Shown here: piece by piece, positions 1 to 7,914 of the stretch
How the letters are laid out: each line of letters opens with the position of its first letter
Position numbering within the stretch: position 1 is the first letter of the stretch
Assembly (NCBI GenBank): GCA_002591745.1
Contig: PDLQ01000003.1
Location: 62,001-126,000 of the forward strand
DNA: 64,000 bases
Source: Lewinellaceae bacterium SD302
Lineage (GTDB): Bacteria > Bacteroidota > Bacteroidia > Chitinophagales > Saprospiraceae
Reading direction: 5' to 3'
Program-made: the position numbers and the translations under genes
Notes under the pieces: generated by a model
Told to the model about the DNA's origin: nothing
The model's input: the letters and a program-made list of their open reading frames with translations, nothing else
Databases searched by the model: none

Positions 1-80
1 TCCACCAATAGTAAGGCGACGAAAAAAGGAATGGCATAGTGAATGGCAATCGGGTTATCCGTAAAGATGAAGTCCGGCAT
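1..80 (-). CDS. N-terminus of a membrane protein, possibly sterol desaturase family (partial)
   Basis: The reverse strand opens with ATG at 80 and stays open to the window edge for 26 codons, beginning MPDFIFTDNPIAIHYAIPFF and running into a hydrophobic stretch that looks like a first transmembrane segment. A consensus -7 box lies only 4 nt upstream of the ATG, which supports a real start. The opening resembles the N-termini of Bacteroidetes sterol desaturase/fatty-acid hydroxylase proteins, but the catalytic His clusters would lie outside the window, so the family is a guess. It is transcribed in the same direction as the HTTM gene but lies downstream of it, separated by 67 bp. Confidence 0.4.
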   Translation of the reverse strand, partial: MPDFIFTDNPIAIHYAIPFFVALLLV

Positions 81-84
81 GCTG

Positions 85-92
85 CAAAGATA
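85..92 (-). promoter_or_regulatory. Bacteroidetes -7 box TATCTTTG
   Basis: The reverse strand reads TATCTTTG, a perfect match to TAnnTTTG, ending 4 nt before the ATG at 80. Transcription would begin at or next to the start codon. No clear -33 TTG is seen at the usual distance. Confidence 0.5.
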
Positions 93-147
93 AGCATTAG
101 GACGGTCGATACTGCTTAGATCATCTCGTTTGAGAGCACAACCCGTT

Positions 148-1884
148 TCAGTCGTTTCCTTCTTCCAGTACCCATTTCTTTCTTCCCAGCCAGATCCATT
201 CTACTTCTGCCAAATTAACCTCCGGGTCGATGTATGGATAGTATTTGCCGTCATTCAGCCGGGCCTTGATCTTAGCGTAAACCTGACAGGAATTACCAGT
301 GGTATCGGCGCATTCGCTCGCCAAATGATGGGCAAACTGCAGAATCATATCCGGATGAGTATAGAGCTTGCGGGCCTGGCGAGGGTAGAGACGATCGCGG
401 GGATACACCTTGGTTTCTTTGCCGGTGGAATCAATGATGCGGAAGTAGCCGCTGCCCCTCTTAGAGCGAAGCATCATTCGCCAGCTGTAGCGATGGCCTT
501 CTTCGGTCCAGCCGACGTCGCCGGGGATGAAATGGTGGCGCAGAGGCAAGAATACGTGAACGGCAATTATAGCAGCCAGCAGTAGAGTCACCCAGGGCGT
601 AAAGATTGGACGGTCGTAATTATCAAACCAGTCTTCCCTTTCACTTTCGAGTTGACCAACGAAAGGATTATGACCCGTATATTTCGGAAGCGGTGATGGT
701 TCGGCGTCAGCATTTCCAACATTGCTACCCCGTCCGGCTTCGTCTTCGGCCGGGCAGGTTTGAAGTCCAACAAAATGACTTTCCCAGCGCAGTTGTAATT
801 TCCTTACCCAATTCCATTTGCTCCCCAGCCAGTTGACGAACCGCCCCGGCCAGTCCGGTTCAAACCAAAGTGAGCTCATCACCAGCGAGAGGTAGGGGAA
901 GATGCCGATATTGAAGATCAGGTGATTCATTGCGTGGAAGAAAACCACCGCCGCCAGGGCCCACCAGCGCAGCCGTTTGTGGAGCAGCAAAAAAGCTACG
1001 CTGAGGTCCAGCAGAAAACCACCCCAGGCAAACAGATAAGCGGTTTCCTTAAGTTCCAGTAATGGCCCGATCAGCAAGATATCCCCGCGTGCGCTCAACC
1101 AGCTGTGTAGCGGACTGGCCTGCAATAACCAATCGGCATTGATCTTTGCAACCCCGCCGAAGAAATAGACGATGCCCATCATGAGCGGAAACAACGCTAT
1201 GCTCCAGCGAGGGCAGACCCTGGATCGTGCCATTGGTTTTCGCCAGGCATCGAAGGACAACTCCCGCCAGGCGGGGGTAAATACAATCAACCAGGCCAGC
1301 CAAGAAAAAAGGTAGGCGTGATTGAGGTAATGGGCCTTTTCCAGCAAAAAAAGATAACTGAAACTAATGGCCAACACCGGCGCTGCTATCCGGAAGCGAT
1401 AGCCCACGGCCACGGCAATTCCCGCAAGGAACCCGGTGATGAAAAACAAAGAAAAGAAGGGTTCCGGTAATGGGTGCACCCATTCGAACCCATAATAACG
1501 GAAAGTGAAGCCGGCGAAGGCATCCTTATACCAGTGATAGTAGATGCCATTGCCCAAAATATCTCCTCCGCCGAGTAAGCCGATGGCGATACGCAGCCAG
1601 ACGAGGGTATGGATGGGAACGGGATCTTTTAGACGGGCGAAGCCCTGGTGGACGGGCTGCGCCCTTTTAGACGCCTGCGGCTTTTGGACGGCCGTTGGCC
1701 TGGTGGACGCTTCGCTTTTGGACGTCGCTGCGCGACTTTTTGGGGCTTCTTCCTCGTCTTTTAATGGTTCCAAAGTCAAATTCTTGTTTTTTAGAAGAAG
1801 CCTCCCCAAAAGGGCTTTAGCCCGTCCAAAAGATCGCTTCAGCGATCGTCCAAAGGGCGCCGCCCGTCCAAAAGCCGCAGGCAT
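148..1884 (-). CDS. HTTM / vitamin K-dependent gamma-carboxylase-like membrane protein
   Basis: A 578-residue integral membrane protein. From about residue 90 it matches the HTTM (VKG-carboxylase-like) family: a hydrophobic N-terminal domain with several transmembrane segments, a GGVAKINADWL stretch, HAMNHLIFNIG in a later helix, and a C-terminal soluble part with WTEEGHRYSWRMMLR, as in bacterial VKGC relatives. The reaction is unknown in bacteria. The first ~88 residues are low-complexity, basic and rich in FGR and SKS motifs, and are encoded by an array of short hairpins (see 1635-1882). The only in-frame ATG is at 1884, inside the last hairpin, and I find no convincing alternative start before the domain. 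The gene begins 3 nt after the stop of the Gfo/Idh/MocA gene, suggesting one transcript. The family is fairly secure; the N-terminus is doubtful. Confidence 0.75.
   Translation of the reverse strand: MPAAFGRAAPFGRSLKRSFGRAKALLGRLLLKNKNLTLEPLKDEEEAPKSRAATSKSEASTRPTAVQKPQASKRAQPVHQGFARLKDPVPIHTLVWLRIAIGLLGGGDILGNGIYYHWYKDAFAGFTFRYYGFEWVHPLPEPFFSLFFITGFLAGIAVAVGYRFRIAAPVLAISFSYLFLLEKAHYLNHAYLFSWLAWLIVFTPAWRELSFDAWRKPMARSRVCPRWSIALFPLMMGIVYFFGGVAKINADWLLQASPLHSWLSARGDILLIGPLLELKETAYLFAWGGFLLDLSVAFLLLHKRLRWWALAAVVFFHAMNHLIFNIGIFPYLSLVMSSLWFEPDWPGRFVNWLGSKWNWVRKLQLRWESHFVGLQTCPAEDEAGRGSNVGNADAEPSPLPKYTGHNPFVGQLESEREDWFDNYDRPIFTPWVTLLLAAIIAVHVFLPLRHHFIPGDVGWTEEGHRYSWRMMLRSKRGSGYFRIIDSTGKETKVYPRDRLYPRQARKLYTHPDMILQFAHHLASECADTTGNSCQVYAKIKARLNDGKYYPYIDPEVNLAEVEWIWLGRKKWVLEEGND
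1635..1882. repeat. Two-armed array of short hairpins with conserved 8-bp spacers
   Basis: The left arm (1635-1736) holds six tiny hairpins with 3-nt loops: GGGC-GAA-GCCC, GGGC-TGC-GCCC, GCC-TGC-GGC, GGCC-GTT-GGCC, GC-TTC-GC and GTCGC-TGC-GCGAC. Each is preceded by an 8-bp spacer of the type TTTTGGAC, TTTTAGAC or TGGTGGAC. The right arm (1812-1882) holds four (GGGC-TTTA-GCCC, GATCGC-TTCA-GCGATC, GGGCG-C-CGCCC, GCC-GCA-GGC) separated by GTCCAAAA, the reverse complement of the left spacer. The arms meet around matching TTTTGGGGCTTCTTC and GAAGAAGCCTCCCCAAAA stretches, so the whole is a large imperfect palindrome. It fills the junction between two genes and is translated as the N-terminus of the downstream one. 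Confidence 0.8.
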
Positions 1885-1887
1885 CTA

Positions 1888-3036
1888 CTAGCACGGCGTC
1901 CAGACCGCTCCCGCCTTACTGCTCTCCACTGCGGCGATGATAAATTTCATCCCGCGTAAGCCATCTTCCGGGGTTGGAAAGTCTTTGGCCAGTGGATTCG
2001 GTTCCTCACCAGCCAGCCGGGCCTGCACGCAGGTGGCAAAGTTCTTGTAGATATTGGCGAATGCTTCCAGGTAGCCCTCGGGATGGCCGGCGGGGATACG
2101 ACTGGCGTACTGAGCCGCTTCGCTAAGTTCGCCAATGCCGGTGCGGTAAATTACGGCCGGCTGATCCTGCCGTTTGAAGATGAGTGAATTAGGCTGCATC
2201 TGATGCCACTCCACTCCCGCTTTAGTACCGTAAATCCGGATATTCAGGGCATTTTCCTCCCCTACGGAAATCTGGCTGCAGTGCATGATCCCCTTGGCCC
2301 CACCTTGGAAGCGCAAAAGGATGTTTCCATCGTCATCCAGTAACCGACCGTCGACGAAAGCGCTGAGGTCTGCGCAGAGTTCATCGATTTTGAGCCCACT
2401 CATGTACTCCGCCAAATTTTCAGCGTGGGAGCCAATGTCGCCCATCGCGCCGGCGATACCACTGCGTTTAGGGTCGGTACGCCAGGCAGCCTGTTTCGAG
2501 TCACTGTCTTCCACCTTAGTGGCCAACCAGCCCTGGGGATATTCAACAACGACTTTACGGAGTTCGCCCAATTCCCCCGCTGCGATCATATCGCGGGCCT
2601 GCTTCACCATCGGGTAGCCCGTATAATTGTGGGTGAGGGCAAAAATCAAACCGGTCTTTTTGGTGAGCTCCACCAGTTCTTCGGCTTCTTCCAGGCTGAA
2701 GGTGATCGGCTTATCGCAAACAACGTGAAAACCGTTTTCCAGCGCCATCTTAGCCGGGCCGAAGTGAACGTGGTTGGGCGTTACAATACTCACGAAGTCC
2801 ATCCGGACCTCAGCCGGCAGATTTTTTTCCTTTTCGATCATCTCGGCGTAGGAACCGTAGACCCGGCTGGGGTCCAGGTAAAAATCTTCCCCGCTAGCTT
2901 TCGATTTTTCAGGGCTGCTACTGAAGGCTCCGCAGACTAGTTCGATTTGTTGGTCCAGGGCCGCAGCCATCCGGTGTACGCCGCCGATGAAGGCACCCCG
3001 GCCACCGCCGACCATGCCCATTCTGATCTTTCTCAT
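1888..3036 (-). CDS. Gfo/Idh/MocA-family oxidoreductase
   Basis: A 382-residue NAD(P)-dependent sugar or inositol dehydrogenase-type enzyme. The Rossmann fold starts at residue ~5 with GMVGGGRGAFIG. The EKP-like motif appears as CDKPITFSLEEA near residue 110, and the C-terminal Gfo/Idh domain carries GDIGSHAENLAEYMSG, with the usual active-site His. Length fits the family. The substrate cannot be told from sequence, but the GGRGAFIGGVHR opening is typical of Bacteroidetes members linked to sugar or glycoside oxidation. No secretion signal is seen, so it is cytoplasmic. It precedes the HTTM gene on the same strand with 3 nt between stop and start. Confidence 0.85.
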   Translation of the reverse strand: MRKIRMGMVGGGRGAFIGGVHRMAAALDQQIELVCGAFSSSPEKSKASGEDFYLDPSRVYGSYAEMIEKEKNLPAEVRMDFVSIVTPNHVHFGPAKMALENGFHVVCDKPITFSLEEAEELVELTKKTGLIFALTHNYTGYPMVKQARDMIAAGELGELRKVVVEYPQGWLATKVEDSDSKQAAWRTDPKRSGIAGAMGDIGSHAENLAEYMSGLKIDELCADLSAFVDGRLLDDDGNILLRFQGGAKGIMHCSQISVGEENALNIRIYGTKAGVEWHQMQPNSLIFKRQDQPAVIYRTGIGELSEAAQYASRIPAGHPEGYLEAFANIYKNFATCVQARLAGEEPNPLAKDFPTPEDGLRGMKFIIAAVESSKAGAVWTPC

Positions 3037-3090
3037 TCTTAGATATTATTGGTTCCCGGCTAAAGTAAGGAAAGCCTCTGAGAAAAATTA

Positions 3091-4773
3091 CTACTGCTTG
3101 CCAAGTAGAATACGGGTACCGAACTGAACGGAGTTGTTGTGAATGCGGTCGTTAAACGGCTCCACCCCCGAACTCTTTTGGTAATAAATAGCCCGGCTGA
3201 AGCGAGGCGCTACGTAAATACTCAACCGTTCGTCGAGATAGCGCTCTATGGAAAAACCGATACTGGCCGTCATGCTGACGTTTTCCAGTAAAGAGCCACC
3301 CTGGAAGACTCCCTGCTCGGGATAAACCAGATCACGAGCGCCGATACGGTTGAGGTCCTCCGTCTCCTCGTTACGTCCACCGCCGATGATTTGCGGGGTT
3401 TGTCGCGACCAGTTAAGCACGTCCGAATCGAAATTAGGGCTTTTCTGGAATCTCTTCCAGACGTTGACGTTGGCCGCTAAACCAACGTCGGCCGTCATCC
3501 GCCACTGCTCGTTGTCAAATACATGCCACTGGAATACAACCGGTAAGGTAACCTCTTGCAGACTGATCCGACTGTAGTTGGTATCGCGCCGTTCAATCGG
3601 GCCCTGCCCCGGCAAAAAGGCCTCGACCTCTTTCAGAACGGTAGGGATATAGGAGCGACGGCCATAGATCAGACCATACTGCATACTGTGTTTACGGTAG
3701 CTTACATCCAGCAACACACCCGCGCTGGCTCCGTAACTAATCCGAATGTCCTGTTTCAGAATTATATCATTGACGACCTGTTTAGGCGTCACGATCTGAT
3801 TGAAATCCCAGGGCGAAATAAATGGCCGCAGATAAAATGTTCCGGGCTTGGAAGACTGCGTATTCCGCTCATTGGATAATGATACAATAGGTCGGGGTAT
3901 GGTCCGTTCAATTAATAGGGCGGGGGCCAGTTCAACCGCCAGCGGATTCGTGGCTCCAAACGTTGGCGTAAATACCACTGTGGGAGCTACTTCAACAGCT
4001 TGAATATTTATAGAGGGAATGTTTTCTGCTGATTCCGTTGCGGCTGTTTCACCAGCCTCCGTCTCAACTTCGGCCGCTCCGGTCGTTTGACGCGTTTCTG
4101 CTTGCGTACTCACCATTTGAGATGGAGGAAGATCACCTTGTTCATCATCAATACTCGCCAATGGAAGACTGGCTTCCATCGCCGGCTCAGCTGATGGGCC
4201 AACCGGCTCGACCTCGTTGCCTTCCGGATAGAAGCGCCAGATGAGTAGCAGCAACGTTAATACCAGGCACAATTCAGAAAACTTGTAGCCGTAGATGGCA
4301 GTCCGGCGAGCGGCGATCAGTTCCAGTTTGGCAGCCAGAGCAGCCCAACCACTCAGTGGCGGTACCGGCGCGCTGGTGTCCAGCCGGTGATGTAGAATCT
4401 CATCGCTCTCCGTATTATTCATCCGAGCGTTTAGCGCAGCCCAACTCGCCGCATCGTAGGCGGGTACGAGTGCGTTCAGCTGCTGGCTCACGGATTCGTC
4501 GGTCAGTACGTGGGCATCAATGGAGTCCTGTGTGTCAAGACGGTTTTTCAGCTTGTCCCAGCTAGCAGCTTCGTAGGCAGGTACAATACTTGTCAGGCTT
4601 GCGCGAAGCAATTCGTCGGCTTTTTCATCCTCCCGTTCTTTGGCAGATGCCACCGGCTGATCGTCCAGCCGCAGCGCTAGTCGTTCCCAGCCACCGGCAG
4701 GGTAGTCAGGTTGTAGTCCATCAAGACCTTCGCGCATCAGGCGATCGGCTTCCGTGTATTTGTCCTTACGCAT
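3091..4773 (-). CDS. Membrane protein with four N-terminal W-repeats and barrel-like C-terminus; candidate anti-sigma partner
   Basis: A 560-residue protein of unknown family. Residues 1-150 contain four imperfect ~40-residue repeats built around P-x-Y-x-A-x-S-W-x-x-L-x-x-R-L, with tryptophans at about 29, 72, 111 and 143. One transmembrane helix follows (about 161-182, ending LLLLIWRFYP), then an acidic, low-complexity linker, then about 240 residues resembling the small outer-membrane beta-barrel (PorT-like) proteins of Bacteroidetes. The gene starts 1 nt after the stop of the ECF sigma gene, so the two are translationally coupled. The layout of a cytoplasmic repeat region plus a single helix suggests an anti-sigma or sigma-sequestering role. 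That is inference; no ZAS or FecR domain is visible. Confidence 0.6.
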   Translation of the reverse strand: MRKDKYTEADRLMREGLDGLQPDYPAGGWERLALRLDDQPVASAKEREDEKADELLRASLTSIVPAYEAASWDKLKNRLDTQDSIDAHVLTDESVSQQLNALVPAYDAASWAALNARMNNTESDEILHHRLDTSAPVPPLSGWAALAAKLELIAARRTAIYGYKFSELCLVLTLLLLIWRFYPEGNEVEPVGPSAEPAMEASLPLASIDDEQGDLPPSQMVSTQAETRQTTGAAEVETEAGETAATESAENIPSINIQAVEVAPTVVFTPTFGATNPLAVELAPALLIERTIPRPIVSLSNERNTQSSKPGTFYLRPFISPWDFNQIVTPKQVVNDIILKQDIRISYGASAGVLLDVSYRKHSMQYGLIYGRRSYIPTVLKEVEAFLPGQGPIERRDTNYSRISLQEVTLPVVFQWHVFDNEQWRMTADVGLAANVNVWKRFQKSPNFDSDVLNWSRQTPQIIGGGRNEETEDLNRIGARDLVYPEQGVFQGGSLLENVSMTASIGFSIERYLDERLSIYVAPRFSRAIYYQKSSGVEPFNDRIHNNSVQFGTRILLGKQ

Positions 4774-4774
4774 A

Positions 4775-5329
4775 TTAGCGGCCTTTGGCCGTTAGTACTT
4801 TTTGTAATTTGGAGCGCGCTTTTACAAGATTGGAACGTGAAGTGCTTTCGGTGATTTCGAAACGCTCCGCGATTTCCCGGTGGCTATAACCTTCCACCAC
4901 GTATAAATTAAAAATAGCCCGGTAAGTGGGTGGCAAGCCCTGTACTGCGACCAGGATTTCCTTCGCGCTGTACTGACTGATAATGTCGGGATCGTTGCTG
5001 CTGAGGTGATAAGCCTGATCGAGGTCTTCCGTCCTGCGCCGTACCGATTTCCGGTAATGGTCGATGGCCGTATTTACCGCGATCCGCCGCATCCAGGCAA
5101 TCAGGGAAGTCCCTTCCTGGTAACGGCCGATCTTGGCGAAGATCTTGATAAAACTCTCGTGCAGCAAGTCCATCGCTTCGTGCTCATTGCTCACGTAACG
5201 CTGGCACACCGACATCAACTGTCCGTAATAAGTCTCATACAATAGTTGTTGGGCGACGCGGTCGTTCCGGCGCAAGGCCGCGAGCAACTGCCGCTCATCC
5301 GATTGTTGTATGCTGAGACTGCCGTCCAT
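4775..5329 (-). CDS. ECF RNA polymerase sigma factor (sigma-70 family)
   Basis: A 184-residue protein with sigma region 2 (about 28-95, including DLLHESFIKIFAKI and AWMRRIAVNTAIDHYRK) and region 4 (about 125-178, including LPPTYRAIFNLYVVEG and HREIAERFEITESTSRSNL, a helix-turn-helix). No region 1 or 3 is present, as expected of ECF factors. It would direct RNA polymerase to a small regulon, often including its own operon. The ATG at 5329 follows 120 bp of AT-rich DNA. The stop TAA at 4777-4775 is 1 nt from the ATG of the W-repeat membrane protein, its likely partner. Confidence 0.92.
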   Translation of the reverse strand: MDGSLSIQQSDERQLLAALRRNDRVAQQLLYETYYGQLMSVCQRYVSNEHEAMDLLHESFIKIFAKIGRYQEGTSLIAWMRRIAVNTAIDHYRKSVRRRTEDLDQAYHLSSNDPDIISQYSAKEILVAVQGLPPTYRAIFNLYVVEGYSHREIAERFEITESTSRSNLVKARSKLQKVLTAKGR

Positions 5330-5450
5330 GTGTGATATTGGTAGTAGAGGCTTAAAGATAACGGTTTCCAGTGGTAAAACGCTGCTAGTATAGGTTAATG
5401 ATAAAATGCGACAGTGATGAGATGACCCAATTGAAAAACCTTAATCCATG

Positions 5451-5520
5451 TCATTAAATCATTCTATCATTGCCTCATTACCTCATTGAATCATTGTCTC
5501 ACTCCCTCATTAAATCATTC
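5451..5520. repeat. CATTnAATCATT-type tandem repeat
   Basis: An AT-rich stretch made of repeated TCATT units such as TCATTAAATCATT and TCATTGAATCATTG. It directly precedes the nucleotidyltransferase start at 5524. A related array with both orientations lies at 41203-41305. Confidence 0.6.
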
Positions 5521-5523
5521 CCC

Positions 5524-6270
5524 ATGCAAGCCATGCTCTTTGCCGCCGGCCTCGGCACCCGACTTCGTCCGCTGACCAATGATCGCCCCAAGGCCTTGGT
5601 GGAGGTCAACGGCCGCTCTTTGCTCTATCGTAACCTGGACAAGTTATTGGCCGAAGGCTTCGATAAAATTGTTGTAAATGTCCACTATTTCGCTGAAGAG
5701 GTGATGGCTGCCATAGAAGCAATGCCGAAGTATAAAGACAAAGTTTTCATCTCCGACGAGCGACATAAAATCCTGGAAACCGGTGGCGGTCTGCAGCTGG
5801 CCAGAACTCACTTTACTGAAACAGCCTTTCTGACCCATAACGTAGATATTCTCTCCGACCTCCAACTCCGTAAGGGACTCATGGATACCCATCGGCAAAG
5901 ACGGGAAGCCTTGGCTACTCTGGCTACCCGTGAGCGAAAAACTTCCCGCTACCTACTCTTCGGCCCGGAAGACCAAATTCTCCGCGGCTGGACTAACCTG
6001 AAAACCGGCGAAGTGAGAATGGCCCGCCACGATATTCCAATCGCGAAACTTAGTCGGAGAGCCTTTAGTGGCATTGCCGCCTACTCCACTCGACTCTTCG
6101 ATCACCTACCGTCCGGTCCTCCCCACCCCTTCTCCGTAGTAGACGCCTGGTTGTCCACCGCAGCAACCGAAAACATCTACAGCTATCCCCACGATCAGGG
6201 CAGATGGATAGACGTGGGTAAAATGGAGTCGCTGAGGCAAGCAGAGCTACTTTTCAAACCTAATTCTTAA
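5524..6270 (+). CDS. Sugar-phosphate nucleotidyltransferase (MurU / mannose-1-P guanylyltransferase-like)
   Basis: A 248-residue enzyme transferring a nucleotide to a sugar 1-phosphate. The NTP-binding signature GLGTRLRPLTNDRPKAL sits at residues ~8-24, followed by VNVHYFAEEV, LETGGGLQLAR (the ETGGG motif typical of the MurU branch) and HNVDILSD in the metal-binding position. Near the end VVDAWLS and RWIDVGKMESL complete the fold. The length fits MurU-like proteins without a C-terminal hexapeptide domain. The ORF opens further upstream, but that part is translated repeat DNA, so the ATG at 5524 is preferred. It stands alone; the nearest downstream gene on this strand is more than 4 kb away. 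Confidence 0.85.
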   Translation: MQAMLFAAGLGTRLRPLTNDRPKALVEVNGRSLLYRNLDKLLAEGFDKIVVNVHYFAEEVMAAIEAMPKYKDKVFISDERHKILETGGGLQLARTHFTETAFLTHNVDILSDLQLRKGLMDTHRQRREALATLATRERKTSRYLLFGPEDQILRGWTNLKTGEVRMARHDIPIAKLSRRAFSGIAAYSTRLFDHLPSGPPHPFSVVDAWLSTAATENIYSYPHDQGRWIDVGKMESLRQAELLFKPNS

Positions 6271-6553
6271 AAAATCAACATCAATTCAATACATCTAACT
6301 ACTTAATAGTTAGCTGCTTATACTTAAAAAAGCGCCATAACAGTCAGTTTACAAAAGAATTTTAGCGCGTTTCGCTGTCCTGTTACGGCCCGATTCTCCC
6401 TTTATCTTTGATTCGTCAACGAGTTAAAAATTATTGTTGATTGTTTTTTTGAGATTATTTAACAGGTCGTTTTATTTATTTTTCAACAGGTCGTTTTACT
6501 TTTTTTTTTGGATAAACTAGAAAATACGAATAGATACAAATTATAAAATATCC

Positions 6554-6592
6554 GGTGGTTTGGCACCTAGATAAAATGCCTAGAAAACCACC
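6554..6592 (+). ncRNA. Candidate structured RNA stem-loop upstream of a terminator
   Basis: GGTGGTTTGGCA (6554-6565) can pair with TGCC (6577-6580) and AAACCACC (6585-6592), leaving a small bulge and an 11-nt loop. A strong terminator follows 8 nt later, and a consensus -7 box lies at 6403. Together these fit a small RNA of 60-230 nt, or the 3' end of a longer transcript. I do not recognise a family. Confidence 0.35.
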
Positions 6593-6599
6593 AACCCAA

Positions 6600-6635
6600 A
6601 AAGCACGAAGCGGGCAACCGCTTTGTGCTTTTTTT
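6600..6635 (+). terminator. Rho-independent terminator with GNRA loop
   Basis: The 14-bp stem has arms AAAGCACGAAGCGG and CCGCTTTGTGCTTT (one G-U pair), a GCAA tetraloop at 6614-6617, and a run of T to 6635. It is stable and well formed, about 330 bp after the nucleotidyltransferase stop. Confidence 0.75.
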
Positions 6636-7098
6636 ATTCTTGCAGTTCGCAGATAATTATTGCGGATAAATACTAATAAACAATTCTCCAGAATAGTCCC
6701 AATACCCGTTATTAATATAATTTCTCCTTAGACAAATTCGCTGCTTTTTTCGTCGCCGGCAGAAATGATTACTCACTACTTATATAAGCATTTGCAGTTC
6801 ACAAAATCCACAGTCTTTAACCAGCCATTATTTAAGAAATCTCAAAATGGCTCAACTGAGGTCCACATTTGTAATCTTTAAATTTTTAATTTCCATATTT
6901 GAATTATCCAAATTCAACCAATACGCTTTAATTCAGCTAATTACATATTACAAATTGAACATTTTCCGGTTCTAAAGCCCGAACCCAACAGCCGTTTTTG
7001 TCTCGTCGACGGGCTATTTTGGCGTGCATATTTGTGTCGTAATCGGGAGGAAATGACCACTTCCTCCTCCTTAAAAAGAAGACACAAAACCAATCGTC

Positions 7099-7194
7099 AT
7101 GAATAATTTTAACGCCACTTCCAGCAGCCTGCTTTCTACCCAGAATAACACCGTTAAAGCTGGTGGAGTAGATGAGGACTTAATCTGGATTTAA
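7099..7194 (+). CDS. Possible 31-residue peptide, unknown
   Basis: ATG at 7099 opens a 31-codon frame starting MNNFNATSSSLLSTQ and ending GGVDEDLIWI before TAA. The peptide is Asn/Ser-rich at the start, with an acidic-hydrophobic tail and a central AGG. A 7-bp hairpin (GGAGGAA at 7046-7052 with TTCCTCC at 7061-7067) lies in the presumed leader. There is no strong ribosome-binding site, which is usual in Bacteroidetes. It could be a secreted or signalling peptide, a degraded gene start, or chance. Confidence 0.25.
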   Translation: MNNFNATSSSLLSTQNNTVKAGGVDEDLIWI

Positions 7195-7872
7195 TTTACT
7201 CAGAAACCGGGTTAAAATGTTCCGCTGTATTTCTCTAAAGAGCAGTTAATCAAGTTCAATAATCTTTAGAACTTGTTTGGGAAGATTCTAGCGCCGCCAG
7301 TAACAGCTACCGATATTTATCCTTTTTTCGCTTTTGCGCGCCTCCCGCGATTTTCTTTTGCATTGCGGGAGGGAGGGCTGAGCCTTAACTAAATGCTCAA
7401 AGCGACACGCAGTGCTTACCTGCCTCCGGCGGCTTCTTTATTGCATTACCAAAAAAAGAAGCAAAAAACGCTAGAATGCAGTAAACTCGCTACGCTCAAA
7501 CAGTACTGCGTTCGTCCTTGCTCCGGTCATGACTTTTAATCGAACGTGAATGCCGCTCAAAGCGACATGCTTGACCTCCAAACTTAAGGATCGCCAAAAA
7601 TGATTACTATCGATCAAGCTCACAAAGGACCGGACATTAGCGCTGGTAGTAAAAAAGAAGTGAAAATGCGTTAAGAAGCGGCAACTGTTTGAGCGAACTA
7701 AGAATATCATCGAAGTCAAATACATTCAGCAGCCAGGAAATATTGTTAGGGAGCAGGATTTTAGGGCGAGTTTTGCCGGTTTAGTATTTTCGCTTCTTTT
7801 TTACGTTAAGCCAGCGGTACAGTCCTAGATTTTTTTTCTTCGTTTTTTTCTTCGATGGAAAAAAATGAAGTC

Positions 7873-7910
7873 GCCGAAGGCACGCCGCAGGCACACACAA
7901 GCGCAGCGCT
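7873..7910. repeat. Second cluster of short 3-nt-loop hairpins
   Basis: GCC-GAA-GGC (7873-7881), GCC-GCA-GGC (7884-7892) and AGCG-CAG-CGCT (7900-7910) lie in a row just beyond the stop of the helical-repeat gene. They resemble the units of the 1635-1882 array, but the spacers differ. Confidence 0.45.
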
Positions 7911-7914
7911 CCAC

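Larger units (their letters stand above)
6271..7872. other. Gene-poor AT-rich region
   Basis: About 1.6 kb with no convincing long gene. It contains a -7 box TATCTTTG at 6403-6410, two copies of CAGGTCGTTTTA (within 6460-6505), the hairpin and terminator at 6554-6635, a 31-codon ORF at 7099, a lone MITE-like end at 7269-7283 (GAACTTGTTTGGGAA) and a block of degraded repeat around 7330-7560. The small open frames in the second half look like translated repeat rather than genes. Confidence 0.6.

Noticed and set aside
1635-1882. CRISPR-like array
   Set aside because: Repeat units are ~17-24 bp with hairpins that vary and 8-bp constant parts; there are no ~30-bp repeats, unique spacers or cas genes.
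7600-7674. 24-codon frame MITIDQAHKGPDISAGSKKE
   Set aside because: Too short, without promoter or partner; no support beyond being open.
7471-7725. 84-residue minus-strand frame in the gene-poor region
   Set aside because: Composition and the ending FERSEFTAF look like translated intergenic repeat seen in many Bacteroidetes, not a gene.
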